From: Actinacidiphila yeochonensis CN732
GTDB taxonomy: Bacteria > Actinomycetota > Actinomycetes > Streptomycetales > Streptomycetaceae
Direction of reading: 5' to 3'
DNA: 64,000 nucleotides
Assembly (NCBI RefSeq): GCF_000745345.1
Contig: NZ_JQNR01000005.1
Coordinates: forward strand, 3,472,001-3,536,000
Position numbers and translations under genes: made by a program. Numbering within the stretch: position 1 is the stretch's first letter; every line of letters begins with the position of its first letter. This document shows, in pieces, positions 44,065 through 53,944 of this stretch. The notes beneath the pieces were generated by a model. The model was not told the DNA's origin and ran no database searches. It saw only the letters and a program-made list of their open reading frames with translations.

Positions 44065-44511
44065 CGAAGACGCTCCTCGGGCAGGCAGAGGCGGCCGCCG
44101 GACGACGGCAGGCCGGAAAGGACGGTGGCGGCCGCTCTCCGACCGCACCCCTCACGCTAGAAACCGCCGCCGCGCCGGGCCATGGCACCACCACCCGACC
44201 CCGCCGGTGGCCACCCCGTCCCGCCACCGGGGGCTACCCCCCGTGCCGGCGACCCCCGGCCCTGCTACGGAACAGCCGCCCGGGCCCCCGCCCCCCGCCG
44301 CCCGCTCAAGCCCCTGTGCGTCCCCCGAGAGGTCCCTGGGAAGTCCCCGAGTCGAACTCCCCGCCCGGGAACTGAAGATTCCGCTGCGGACGAGTCAATT
44401 CCCCCTGTCCCGTACGGGAATTGATCTCGCCGACCGGACCGGAGCCGTGCCGTCGGGATCACGATGGGCGCGGGAGTTCGGGCAGCGTCCGACGGACAGG
44501 GGGATCACCTC
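44065..44511. other. Divergent intergenic region, 447 bp
   Basis: No gene is seen. C-rich sequence fills the left two-thirds. The right end contains the operator-like inverted repeat at 44395-44424 and presumably the RHS promoter. Confidence 0.4.
44395..44424. promoter_or_regulatory. Inverted repeat upstream of the RHS toxin gene
   Basis: TCAATTCCC (44395-44403) and GGGAATTGA (44416-44424) are perfect inverted 9-bp arms separated by 12 bases, in an A/T-rich pocket 88 bp before the RHS start. It looks like an operator for a dimeric regulator, which is not identified. Confidence 0.5.
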
Positions 44512-47500
44512 ATGGCGAAGTGGCGGGTACGCGCGGTTCTCGCGGTCCTCTCGGCTGTCGCGGTGTTGAGCGGGTTGTTGGGAGTGGGGCCGCAGGGGGC
44601 GCGGGCGGTGGCGGACAGCGCGCGGCTGTCGGCGCCGTTGCCGCCGGGCAAGGTCAGCCCGGCGGCTCATCAGGACGCCAAGCACTCCACGCAGCCCCGC
44701 CCCGCCAAGGGCTCGAAGCGGGCCGAGCTCGTCGACGGGCTCAAGGCGCAGGACGCGGCGCGGCGTACCGCGCGGCCCACCAGCCTCACCGACGTGCCGA
44801 AAGCACTGACCGCGCGGTGGAAGGCCGCGCGGTCACCGCAGGCCGAGGCGGCCCGTGAGAAGGCCGTACTGCCCGGCGACGCACGCCATCGGACCTACGA
44901 GAAGAGCCAGCCGAAGCGGACGCTGGACCAGCTGCTCGACCCCGCGCCCGCGGCCTCCCCGACCGCGGCGAAGAGCGGCGCCGGCGGGGCGGGGACTGCC
45001 CCGGTACGCACCGTCAGCGCGGAGACCGCCTCGGCGAAGACCTACGGGGTGACGTACTCCACGGCCGGCTTCGGCGGCACGCCTCCCTGGTACGGCGGTT
45101 TCGGCACCCTGAACACCACGGTCTGCAACAAGTCCAACTTCGCCTGGGCCAAGGGCGACTACGAGCTGGGCTACCACCTCTACGCCAACGGGGACACCAC
45201 GCAGAGCTCCTTCGGCTTCACCGACCTGCCGACGGCCCTGGGCGTCAACGCGTGCGTGAACGTGCCGTTGGTCGTCGAGGAGCTGGCCGCAGGCTCGTAC
45301 AAGCTCGCACTCGACATGATGGAGGGGCCGACGGACGAGTGGTTCAGCACCGGGTACGGCATCCCCGCGGTCGTGGTCTCCTTCACCGTCCCGCACAGCG
45401 CCCCCAGCACGGAGATGGAGGAACCACTCGACAACGATGTCGTCGAGAACCTGGAGCCCCGCCTCTTCGTCACCGTCTCCCACGACGCCACCAAGGCACT
45501 GGACATCGACTACAGCCTGTGCGCGGAACAGGAGACCGGCGAGAGCTGCACGTCCTCCGGCTGGATGGCCCTGAACGTCCTCCCCGGGGTGTTCCGCACC
45601 ACCAGCACCTGGAATCCGCCGACCTCGGCCATGCGCTGGAACACCGCCTACGACTGGCACGTCACGATCCGCGAGGCGGGTACGGTCCGTCCGCAGAGCC
45701 CGACAGCACACTTCACCACGGTCATCCCGCCCGCCCCCGGGGCCGCCTGGGGAGTGGACGCGTCCACCATCGACGCGGCCGGTGTCAACGCCCGTGACGG
45801 CAACTACACCCGCGCCGAGACCGACCTCACCGTGCCGGGTATCGGCCTGCCGCTGGAGATCAGCCGGACGTACAACAGCGCCAAGACCACCGCCGGGCTC
45901 TTCGGCCTGGGCTGGACGTCCTTCCTCGACATGCGCTCGCGCCAGGAGGGCGACGACTTCGTCGTCGTCAGCTTCCCCGACGGCCGGGAGATCCGCTTCG
46001 GGCGCAATCCCGACGGCACGTACGCCCCCCAGTACGGCGACGGCGACGCGGTCTCCGTCATGGACTACACGCACGTCATGCTGCGTGGCGGCACCCGCTA
46101 CCAGTTCAACGGCGACGGCACGATCGACGAGATCAGCTCACCGGACGGCGATTCCCTCAAGGTCGACTACAGCGGCGGCGTGCCCTACCGGGTGGACGAC
46201 GTCCGCTCGGGGCGCTCCCTCTACCTGACGGTGACCGGCGGGCTGATCACCCGGGTCGCCACCGCGCCCGCCGGCTCCACCGCGTCGGACGTGCAGAGCC
46301 GCACCTACCGCTACCAGGGGAACCAGCTCCAGCAGGTGTGCGCCCCGATGGACCCGTCCCCCTGTGGGACCGTCTACGCGTACGTGGGCCCCGGCAGCCG
46401 TATGTCGGGCGTCGAGCGGGCGAACGAGACCCAGCGCGCGGTGATCAGCTACGACGACGACGGCCTGGTCAGCCACGTCGACCTCGGTGACGACCTGTCC
46501 ACCGGCGTGGACAACGGCTGGAGCTACGCCCGCCGCACGGACCCGGACGACGGCTCGCGGATCGTCGTGGTGACCGACCCGCGCGGCAACGCCTTCTCGT
46601 ACCAGTACGCGGTCAACGGCGACCTCTGGAGCCGCTGGGTCGGGGCCGGCGCCGCCTTCGACGGCGGCACCCGCAGTTGGTTCTACGACGTGCGCGGCCG
46701 GCTCAGCGGGGTGATGGACGAGAACGACAACGTCACCCAGTACTTGTGGGACAGCATCTCCGGGCAGGTCTCCGACGTCATCCAGATGCGGGACGACAGC
46801 ACCCAGATCACCACCCACACCGACTACTACTGGTACACCCCCGGAGATCCGCGCAACGGCCTGCCGCGCACCGTCCAGGACCCCGACCACGCCACCGCGT
46901 CGTACACCTACACCGCGGACGGCCGGTTGAGCACCGAGAGCGAGACCGGCTGGGCCCCGCCCACCCGCTACACCTACAGCTGCGACGGCGGCGCCGCACC
47001 GCCCGCGGCGGTCGACGACGCCGACGCTCCGGCGGGCTCGACCGTGCCGTGCGGCCTGCTCATCGACGTCACCGACCCGGAAGGGCTGCACACCCGGTAC
47101 GGCTACAACACCCACGGCGACCGCACCCGAACCGTCACTGCCTCAGGGCTGGTCACCGACACCGTCTACGACGGGGTGCTGGGGCGCCCGCTGACCGTCA
47201 CCACCGACGCCCTGGACGGGGCCGTGTCCACCAGCACGACCGCCTACGACGCCGACGGCCGGGTGTCCACCGTCACCGACAGCCCGGTCACGGACCCGGT
47301 CTCCGGCACCGTCCACCAGAAGCAGGTCGCCAACTCCTATGACAGCGGCTACAACCGGCTGACGTCGACCGTCACCCGCGACCTGACGCCCGCGGACCAG
47401 GGCGGCGACCCCGCTCGGACGGTGGATTACGGGTACGACAGCCGCGACCGCGTCACCGACGTCACCGAGAACGGCGTCGAGACCCAGCACGTGCGCTACG

Positions 47501-50500
47501 ACGGCATGGGCAACGTGGTGGAGAGCTGGTCGCCGACCGGCGGCCACTACACGTTCTGGTACACGGACGCAGACCAGCTCTCCGAGGTCCGGCTGGAGAA
47601 CTACACCGACGATCCGACGATCCAGTCGACCCCGCGCACAGTCCCGCTGGCCTGGTACGACTACGACGACGCGGGCCGGCTGTCGGCGACCACCGACGAG
47701 ATGGGCGCCACCGTCCTGTACGACTACACCCCCGACGGCCTGACGAAGCAGGAGAGCGTCCTGGGCGCCGCCGAGGACGGCGGCGACCTCGTCCTGCACG
47801 CCTACACCTACGACAACGCCGGCAACGCGCTCACCGACACCGCGGGCACCGGCGACGAGGCGCGCACGATCAAGACGGCGTACGACGCGCAGCACCGGCC
47901 CGGTCTCGTCGAGGTGGCGCCCGACGCCCAGGACCGGACGACCTCGTACTCCTACGACTTCGACGGCAACGTCATCTCGACCCTTCTCTACGGCGCCGGC
48001 AGCCCCACCGAGGAGACGGCCGCCCTCATCGGCCCCGACGGTCAGCTGGCGCAGACGGATCAGTGGGTGTCCGCGCTCGAAGATCCCCTGGTCACGGAGT
48101 ACCGGCGCGACGCGGAGGGCCGCCCGCTCGCCATCACCGACCCCCGTGGGGTCACCAGCTACGGGATCCTCGGGAACACGGACCCGGCGTACACCATCAA
48201 CCAGACGTACGACGCCTACGGCCGGCTCTCCAGCATCGCCCAGCCGCCGGTCAGCGTCGATGACGGTACCGACGCGGCGCAGCACACCGAGCGGCCGACC
48301 ACGGTCTACGGGTACGACACCTTCGGAGACCTGACCGAGGAGAAGGACCCGGACGGGCGGGTCACCCGGCACGAGTACGACGTCCACGGCCGCCTGGTAA
48401 AGACGGTGTACCCCTCCTACACCGCACCCGGCGACACCGCCGTCACCCCGTCGGAGTCCTGGACGTACGACGACTCGGGCAACGTCACCTCCCACACCGA
48501 CCTCCGCGGCGCGACCACCGACTACGTCTACGACGTCCGCGACCGGCTCGCGCACGTGACGCAGCCCTCGGCCGGCGACGGCGCGCCGCGAGGCACCACG
48601 ACCTACCGCTACGACGACGGCGGCCACCTGCTGTCGGTGGTGGACCCGACGCTCGCCCAGACCCTCCAGACCTTCGACGTGCTCGGCCGGACCACCTCGG
48701 TCACCGACGTGGTGCGCCGCGCCGGAGCGGCGGCGCAGCAGTTCACCACGTACTACGCCTACGACGACTTCGGCGAGGTCACACACGTGACGCCGCCCGA
48801 CGGCCTGGTCACCTCCTACATGTACGACAAGAACGGCGACATGTGGCAGCGGTGGCAGGGCAGTGACGTGTCGTTCTTCTACTACGACATCGCCGGTCGG
48901 CTGGTCAAGGAGGTCGACCCGAACCAGGCCACCCGCTTCTGGGACCGCGACCCCACCGGCCGGGTCACGGCCGAGCGGTACACCGACGGCACGGAGCACA
49001 CGCTGGCGGCGGAGACGTACAGCTACGACAAGGCGGGCAACGTCACCGGTGTCACCGACCCCGACGGCCACAAGCAGACCATCACCTATGACGCGCTGAA
49101 CCAGCCCACCACGCTCACCGGACCGCAGACCACGGCCGCGGACGGAGCCGTACAGCCCCCGGCGGTGACCCGGTTCGGCTACGACGAGCTGGGCGACCCC
49201 ACCCGGGTCACGGACGCGGACGACCACGCCACCACGACCACCTACAACAGCCTCGGCCTGGCCGAGAGCGTCGTCCTCCCCGCCACGTCCACGCAGTCCT
49301 CGCCGGCGGACCGCACCACGACCACCGCCTACGACGCGGCGGGCGACCCGGTGCGGCAGACCGCCCCCGGCGGCGTCGTCCGCACCTCCCACTACGACGA
49401 CCTGGGCCGGCCCACCGCCGTCGCGGCGACCGGCGGCGACGGCGACGTGCAGCGCGGCTACGGCTACGACCTCGACGGCCGGATCACCTCCGCAGCCAAC
49501 GAAGGGCAGCAGGCGCAGTCGTTCACCTACGACGACCGCGGCCTGCTCATCTCCAGCCAGGGCCCGGCGGGTTCGTCCTCGTACACCTACGACGGCGACG
49601 GCCGCACCCTCACCCAGGAGGATCCCGCGGGTTCGGTCAGCTACACGTGGACCGACCAGGGCCACGGCCCCATGTCACGCACCGACTCCGTGACCGGCAC
49701 CACCACGAGCTACGCGTACGACATGCGGGAACTGCCGGCCGGAGAGGTGACCCAGAACTCCGCCGGCGACACCGTGCAGACCCGCACCTTCGACTTCGAC
49801 CAGTTGGACCGGCTGACCAAGGACACCTCCACCGGCACCCAGAACCTCTCCCAGAGCTACAGCTGGGACCCGGCGGGGAACCTGGCCTCCGCCACCACCG
49901 ACGGCTCGGCCACCGACCCGCACACCCAGACCTACACCTACGACGAAGCCGAACGGCTGACACGCACCCAGGACACCACCACCGGCGAAGGCACCGACTA
50001 CACCTGGGACCCGGCGGGCAACCGGACCCGCACCACGAACTGGACCGCCGGCCCCGACGGCCAGCCCGCCAAGCAGACCTCGACCACCTCGGCCAGCTAC
50101 GACGAACGGGAGCGGGTCACCGAGGCGGACTCCGCCGACGGCTCGTCCACCGCCTACAGCTACACCCCGCGCGGCACCCTCGCCTCAACCGCCACCACCC
50201 CGGCCGGCGGCGGCACCCCGGTCTCCCGCGCCACCGGCTTCGACGCGCTCGACGAGATGACGGCCGACGGCCAGAACACCTATCAGTACGACGCGCTGGG
50301 ACGGCTGCTGGGCAGCTCGGACGCCGGCGGCGGAACCGGCAGGCAGTTCGGCTACGGCGGGTTCAGCCAGGAACCCGCCACGGACGGCAGTTACGCCTAC
50401 GCGCGCGACCCGGACGGCACCGCTTTCGCCAGCGTCCCGACCACCACGGACGGCACGCCCTCGCTGCTGATCGACAACATCCACGGCGACCAGGTCGCCC

Positions 50501-52659
50501 AGCGCGACGCGGACGGCGGGGCCATCACAGCGGGACGCTCCTACGGCCCGTTCGGCGCGGTCACCCAGACCACCGGTGATCCGTCGAACCTCGGCTTCCA
50601 GGGCTCGTGGACCGACCCGGACTCAGGCCGGGTCGACGCCGAAGCCCGCTGGTACTCGCCCGACAGCGGGACCTTCACCGCCCCGGACTCCGCCGACGTA
50701 CCGGTGGCCGACGCCACGTCGGTGAACCCGTACGCGTACGGTTCGGCGAACCCCGCCACCTACTCCGACCCGACCGGCCACTTCTCGATCAACCCCGCCG
50801 GACTCCTCTCCGACCTCTCCAGCGCGGTCAAGAACGCCGGCAGGGTCTCGCTGAACGCGGCGGAGACGGCCGGTTCCGCGATCGCCGAGAGCGGGGGCGG
50901 CCAACTGGTCGACCAACTCGCTGAGCGTCTCGGCACCGAGGCCGCGGAGGAGGCGGCCGCCCGGGTCGGACTGCACTTCGTGCCCGGACTCGGCGAGGTC
51001 ATGATCGGCATCGACGTGGCGACGCTCGTCTACTACATCGTCAACGCCGACGGTTCCACGTCACCGGTCAACGTTCCCGGCAGCACCCAACTGAGCCAGC
51101 CGGCCACCACGACGCCGCCGATGAGCCAGGGACCCGCCAGGCAGGCGGTCACCCAGCCCCAGCCCCCGGCCCCGCCCGCCGTCCACCTGACCGGCACCAG
51201 CAGCAGCTCGTCCACCAAGGCGTGGAGCACGCAGAGCAGTTGGTGGGACGACACCAACCGCTACGACCGCACCGACGACTACACATACACGACCTACTAC
51301 ACCTGGAGCTACTTCTCCGACGGCTCGTCGAACTCCAAGATCACCGGCACGTCGTGGAAGGACTTCTACCGGACCGTCGTCACCCCGCTGATCGACCTCG
51401 ACCACCCGGCCGCCGACCTCGGAACGCTGCCCACCGCGGTCGGCGAGGGCGTCGACACCCCGCCGTCGTCCACCACTCCCACCGGCTCGTGTACCTCCGG
51501 CGGCAGCCTCTCCGACTGCGCCCCCACGCAACGCGGCGCCCCGTTGCCACCGGACGCGCTCATCGGCGGCAACCCCTGCGGTGAACAGCCGGGCCGGGCG
51601 GTCGGCCTGGCAAACGGCCTGCTCTGCACGGGGGACGGCAACTTCATGCACCCCGGAACCGGCACCGTCTACTGCGGACCGGACGGCGGAAGCGGCGCCT
51701 GCACCCCCATGCCCGCGGGCTTCTCCGGCACCGCCGACTCCGGAGCGGCGTGCGGGAAGGACAGCTTCAGCGCTGACACCCCCGTCCTGCTCGCCAACGG
51801 TACTCACGAGCCGATCGCGGACATCCACCCCGGTGACCAGGTCCTCTCCACCGACCCCGCCACCGGCCGCACCACCGCGGAGACCGTCACCGCCACGCTC
51901 GTCCACCGCGACTCCGACCTCGTCGACCTCTCCGTCCAGGCCGACGGCCGGACGGCCACCCTCCACACCACCGCGAACCACCCCTTCTGGACACCCGCCA
52001 CCCACACCTGGACCCCAGCGGCCGCACTGCACGCCGGCACCTCGCTCACCACCACCCCCGCCCACCACGCCACCGTCCAGTCCCCTCACCCAGCCCCCGG
52101 CACCGCCACCCGCTACAACCTCACCGTCTCCGATGTCCACACGTACTATGTGCTGGCGGGCGGCGTCCCGATCTTGGTGCATAACACCTGTGGAAATGGG
52201 GTCTATGAACAAGGCGGTAGCGTTCGATACCATCCGCTTGATGCGGATGGGCGCGCGACTGGTGTTTCTGCTTCTCTCTCCAAGGGCATGCTAGATACGG
52301 GCACTGCAGCTAATGGTGCAATTGAGCCATCTGGCTGGGGTGGAAATGGCACGCTCTACAATGAAGCGCGCGGCCATCTGCTCGCGGATCGACTCGGAGG
52401 CTCGGGTGATCTGGAAGAGAATTTGGTGACTCTCACGCAGGATCCGACAAATTCACCGATTATGCGCGATGAGGTTGAGGGGCTGGTGTATGATGCGGTG
52501 AATTTGGGTGAGACTGTTCAGTATAATGTCAGAGCCATTTATGGTGAAGATGGAGATGTTCCTCCGATTGGGCTTGAGATCGAAGCATTTGGAAATCAAG
52601 GCTTTTATCTGAAGCGATACCTGGAAAATCCGGCGGGCATGTTCGGGATGGACGGTTGA
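44512..52659 (+). CDS. Secreted RHS-repeat polymorphic toxin with Hint domain and C-terminal DNA/RNA nuclease
   Basis: ATG 44512 behind ACAGGGGG gives 2715 residues. A signal peptide covers about 1-40. A variable region is followed by a DUF6531-like start of the RHS cage near 415 (GVNARDGNYTRAETDLTV), then dozens of YD repeats (YDxxGRxxxxTDPxG) to about 1990. The RHS core (FGAVTQTTGDPSNLGFQGSW, then YSDPTGH) ends near 2090. A Hint protease-like domain spans about 2413-2559 (SFSADTPVLLANG, THEPIADIHPGDQVLSTDP, YYVLAGGVPILVHN) and probably releases the tip. The last 155 residues (EARGHLLADRLGGSGDLEEN, NLVTLTQDPTNSPIM) resemble type-VII-associated DNA/RNA non-specific endonucleases with an R-G-H active site. 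G+C drops sharply at the tip. Confidence 0.93.
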   Translation: MAKWRVRAVLAVLSAVAVLSGLLGVGPQGARAVADSARLSAPLPPGKVSPAAHQDAKHSTQPRPAKGSKRAELVDGLKAQDAARRTARPTSLTDVPKALTARWKAARSPQAEAAREKAVLPGDARHRTYEKSQPKRTLDQLLDPAPAASPTAAKSGAGGAGTAPVRTVSAETASAKTYGVTYSTAGFGGTPPWYGGFGTLNTTVCNKSNFAWAKGDYELGYHLYANGDTTQSSFGFTDLPTALGVNACVNVPLVVEELAAGSYKLALDMMEGPTDEWFSTGYGIPAVVVSFTVPHSAPSTEMEEPLDNDVVENLEPRLFVTVSHDATKALDIDYSLCAEQETGESCTSSGWMALNVLPGVFRTTSTWNPPTSAMRWNTAYDWHVTIREAGTVRPQSPTAHFTTVIPPAPGAAWGVDASTIDAAGVNARDGNYTRAETDLTVPGIGLPLEISRTYNSAKTTAGLFGLGWTSFLDMRSRQEGDDFVVVSFPDGREIRFGRNPDGTYAPQYGDGDAVSVMDYTHVMLRGGTRYQFNGDGTIDEISSPDGDSLKVDYSGGVPYRVDDVRSGRSLYLTVTGGLITRVATAPAGSTASDVQSRTYRYQGNQLQQVCAPMDPSPCGTVYAYVGPGSRMSGVERANETQRAVISYDDDGLVSHVDLGDDLSTGVDNGWSYARRTDPDDGSRIVVVTDPRGNAFSYQYAVNGDLWSRWVGAGAAFDGGTRSWFYDVRGRLSGVMDENDNVTQYLWDSISGQVSDVIQMRDDSTQITTHTDYYWYTPGDPRNGLPRTVQDPDHATASYTYTADGRLSTESETGWAPPTRYTYSCDGGAAPPAAVDDADAPAGSTVPCGLLIDVTDPEGLHTRYGYNTHGDRTRTVTASGLVTDTVYDGVLGRPLTVTTDALDGAVSTSTTAYDADGRVSTVTDSPVTDPVSGTVHQKQVANSYDSGYNRLTSTVTRDLTPADQGGDPARTVDYGYDSRDRVTDVTENGVETQHVRYDGMGNVVESWSPTGGHYTFWYTDADQLSEVRLENYTDDPTIQSTPRTVPLAWYDYDDAGRLSATTDEMGATVLYDYTPDGLTKQESVLGAAEDGGDLVLHAYTYDNAGNALTDTAGTGDEARTIKTAYDAQHRPGLVEVAPDAQDRTTSYSYDFDGNVISTLLYGAGSPTEETAALIGPDGQLAQTDQWVSALEDPLVTEYRRDAEGRPLAITDPRGVTSYGILGNTDPAYTINQTYDAYGRLSSIAQPPVSVDDGTDAAQHTERPTTVYGYDTFGDLTEEKDPDGRVTRHEYDVHGRLVKTVYPSYTAPGDTAVTPSESWTYDDSGNVTSHTDLRGATTDYVYDVRDRLAHVTQPSAGDGAPRGTTTYRYDDGGHLLSVVDPTLAQTLQTFDVLGRTTSVTDVVRRAGAAAQQFTTYYAYDDFGEVTHVTPPDGLVTSYMYDKNGDMWQRWQGSDVSFFYYDIAGRLVKEVDPNQATRFWDRDPTGRVTAERYTDGTEHTLAAETYSYDKAGNVTGVTDPDGHKQTITYDALNQPTTLTGPQTTAADGAVQPPAVTRFGYDELGDPTRVTDADDHATTTTYNSLGLAESVVLPATSTQSSPADRTTTTAYDAAGDPVRQTAPGGVVRTSHYDDLGRPTAVAATGGDGDVQRGYGYDLDGRITSAANEGQQAQSFTYDDRGLLISSQGPAGSSSYTYDGDGRTLTQEDPAGSVSYTWTDQGHGPMSRTDSVTGTTTSYAYDMRELPAGEVTQNSAGDTVQTRTFDFDQLDRLTKDTSTGTQNLSQSYSWDPAGNLASATTDGSATDPHTQTYTYDEAERLTRTQDTTTGEGTDYTWDPAGNRTRTTNWTAGPDGQPAKQTSTTSASYDERERVTEADSADGSSTAYSYTPRGTLASTATTPAGGGTPVSRATGFDALDEMTADGQNTYQYDALGRLLGSSDAGGGTGRQFGYGGFSQEPATDGSYAYARDPDGTAFASVPTTTDGTPSLLIDNIHGDQVAQRDADGGAITAGRSYGPFGAVTQTTGDPSNLGFQGSWTDPDSGRVDAEARWYSPDSGTFTAPDSADVPVADATSVNPYAYGSANPATYSDPTGHFSINPAGLLSDLSSAVKNAGRVSLNAAETAGSAIAESGGGQLVDQLAERLGTEAAEEAAARVGLHFVPGLGEVMIGIDVATLVYYIVNADGSTSPVNVPGSTQLSQPATTTPPMSQGPARQAVTQPQPPAPPAVHLTGTSSSSSTKAWSTQSSWWDDTNRYDRTDDYTYTTYYTWSYFSDGSSNSKITGTSWKDFYRTVVTPLIDLDHPAADLGTLPTAVGEGVDTPPSSTTPTGSCTSGGSLSDCAPTQRGAPLPPDALIGGNPCGEQPGRAVGLANGLLCTGDGNFMHPGTGTVYCGPDGGSGACTPMPAGFSGTADSGAACGKDSFSADTPVLLANGTHEPIADIHPGDQVLSTDPATGRTTAETVTATLVHRDSDLVDLSVQADGRTATLHTTANHPFWTPATHTWTPAAALHAGTSLTTTPAHHATVQSPHPAPGTATRYNLTVSDVHTYYVLAGGVPILVHNTCGNGVYEQGGSVRYHPLDADGRATGVSASLSKGMLDTGTAANGAIEPSGWGGNGTLYNEARGHLLADRLGGSGDLEENLVTLTQDPTNSPIMRDEVEGLVYDAVNLGETVQYNVRAIYGEDGDVPPIGLEIEAFGNQGFYLKRYLENPAGMFGMDG

Positions 52660-52667
52660 GGTCTGGG

Positions 52668-53213
52668 ATGAGTAAATCCAGCGAGCTCCGCTCGCTCTGC
52701 CCTCCCCCTGCTGATCTGCAAGCTGTCGAGGTGGACTGGCTGCGACTGGAAGAGCGGATCGGTACGGAGCTGCCTGGCGACTACAAGTGGCTTGTGGAAA
52801 GCTATGGGCCTGGTTCTTTCGATGGCTTTCTCCATATTCTTCAGCCCAGCTCGCCTTTTGAGCCGCTGAGGTTGGAGGAGTCGGCAGTCAGGGCTGCTCA
52901 AATTCTCGAGCAGGTATCAAGTAATGGCGAGACAATTCCTTTTGAAATCTCGAACCTTCTTCCAGTTGGAAAGACAGACAATGGCGATGTAATTTATTGG
53001 GTGAAGCGGCCCGATGGCTCCCCTGAAGAGTGGGTGATCACTGTCAATGCGGCTCGTAATGTAAAATGGCCAGTATTTGACGGTGGAATCGTAGAGTTCT
53101 TGGTCTCCGTTCTTTCTGGCGAGCGACGGATCGAGATCTTCCCGCGCAGTTTTCCGAGCTTGCACGTTCAGTTCTCTGGATATCCTCTGCGGCGCAGAGG
53201 TCGGCGTCGGTAG
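52668..53213 (+). CDS. SUKH (SMI1/KNR4)-type immunity protein
   Basis: ATG 52668, eight bases after the toxin stop, gives 181 residues. The SUKH hallmark ELPGDYKWLVESYGPGSFDGF (short form around residues 36-56) is clear, followed by LHILQPSSPFEPLRLEE and LLPVGKTDNGDVIYWVKR. SUKH proteins are the commonest immunity proteins for RHS and other polymorphic nuclease toxins. Low G+C like the toxin tip shows the two were acquired or replaced together. It should neutralise the nuclease in the producer cytosol. Confidence 0.9.
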   Translation: MSKSSELRSLCPPPADLQAVEVDWLRLEERIGTELPGDYKWLVESYGPGSFDGFLHILQPSSPFEPLRLEESAVRAAQILEQVSSNGETIPFEISNLLPVGKTDNGDVIYWVKRPDGSPEEWVITVNAARNVKWPVFDGGIVEFLVSVLSGERRIEIFPRSFPSLHVQFSGYPLRRRGRRR

Positions 53214-53232
53214 GCCGCTCATCATTTCACGC

Positions 53233-53268
53233 AGCGGCCCCGCCGGATGCATTTCCGGCGGGGCCGCT
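53233..53268. terminator. Terminator of the toxin-immunity operon
   Basis: A 15-bp perfect stem (AGCGGCCCCGCCGGA with its complement) closes a 6-base loop TGCATT, 20 bp after the immunity stop. It also abuts the opposite-strand integrase remnant, so it may originally have been the integrase terminator. Confidence 0.85.
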
Positions 53269-53270
53269 GG

Positions 53271-53345
53271 GGTGTCTGACGGCAGTAGTTGACGGCAACG
53301 TCAGCGGACAGGTACTGCACCAAGCGGTGGGTCGTCGCCGTCGTC
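53271..53345 (-). repeat. Integrase 3'-end repeat, copy A (minus)
   Basis: On the minus strand this reads GACGACGGCGACGACCCACC, then CGCTGACGTTGCCGTCAACT and CTGCCGTCAGACACCC, spanning an integrase stop codon and its flank. Closely related copies lie on the plus strand at 55040-55115 and 55228-55312; a shorter minus copy lies near 53945-53975. Confidence 0.8.
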
Positions 53346-53522
53346 GGGCTCGGCGGCGGTCTCCGGGAGGTTGCCGAGGGCGTGTCCGAGGAGGTCGATG
53401 GCCTGGCGCTGGAGGTGGAATCGGACGTGTGCGTAGACGGTGGCGGTGACGCCGATGTGGGCGTGGCCCAAGAGCTCCTTGATAACGACGAGTTCGACGC
53501 CCTGTTCCAGGAACAGGGTCGA
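53301..53522 (-). pseudogene. C-terminal fragment of a tyrosine recombinase (phage-type integrase)
   Basis: The minus strand encodes about 73 residues ending a site-specific integrase: FLEQGVELVVIKELLGHAHI, GVTATVYAHVRFHLQRQAID, then ETAAEPDDGDDPPLGAVPVR. The His of GHAH and the catalytic Tyr of VYAHVR are present, but the Arg-containing core (HDLRH) and everything upstream are gone. The remnant is joined at about 53523 to an unrelated plus-strand HTH remnant. It shows that an integrative element once ended here. Confidence 0.85.
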
Positions 53523-53523
53523 G

Positions 53524-53649
53524 ACCGCCACCGAACTGCCGCCCATCGCTGTCATCATGCGCCTGGCCCGAGCCTTGGACCTCACCGTCGACATGCACCT
53601 CGCCCCTGGGGACGAGCCCACCGTCACCATCGTCACCCCGGCCGCCTGA
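53524..53649 (+). pseudogene. Truncated C terminus of an XRE-type HTH protein
   Basis: The plus frame reads ELPPIAVIMRLARALDLTVD then MHLAPGDEPTVTIVTPAA and stops at 53649. It parallels the end of the intact small HTH gene just downstream (LPMLRRLARALGADLTISLTPHDEAA in pieces: LRRLARALGADLTISL). The HTH itself is missing because the integrase fragment takes its place. Confidence 0.6.
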
Positions 53650-53663
53650 GCTCGGGAGGAGCC

Positions 53664-53900
53664 ATGCGTGACGCCCCCACAGCACTCGCCCGTGAGCTGG
53701 GCCGACTCGTCCGCGACCGGCGCACCGACCTCGGGCTGTCCCAGGCCGAGCTGGCCGAGCGGTGCCGGATGAAACAGCCGCAGATCTCCCGCTTCGAAGC
53801 CGGCAGAACGGTGTCCACCCTTCCGATGCTGCGCCGCCTGGCCCGTGCCCTTGGGGCCGACTTGACCATCAGTCTCACTCCACACGACGAGGCCGCTTGA
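53664..53900 (+). CDS. Small XRE-family HTH protein (antitoxin-like)
   Basis: ATG 53664 behind CGGGAGGA gives 78 residues. Almost the whole protein is one HTH: ALARELGRLVRDRRTDLGLS, QAELAERCRMKQPQISRFEA, then GRTVSTLPMLRRLARALGAD. Size and ending resemble HigA-like antitoxins and small phage/plasmid repressors. No toxin partner is obvious: upstream lies only a truncated paralogue tail, and downstream decayed toxin fragments. It may be a solitary survivor of a toxin-antitoxin or element-control locus. Confidence 0.8.
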   Translation: MRDAPTALARELGRLVRDRRTDLGLSQAELAERCRMKQPQISRFEAGRTVSTLPMLRRLARALGADLTISLTPHDEAA

Positions 53901-53944
53901 CGGGGATCTCAAATCCCGAGAATTCCCCGGGTGGTCTAGACCTT

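Noticed and set aside
47143..49665. 840-residue minus-strand frame within the RHS gene
   Set aside because: Antisense shadow of YD repeats; it shows only repetitive Val/Gly/Arg composition.
53301..53912. A 203-residue intact minus-strand integrase
   Set aside because: Only the last 73 or so residues are integrase; the N-terminal part is antisense of the small XRE gene.
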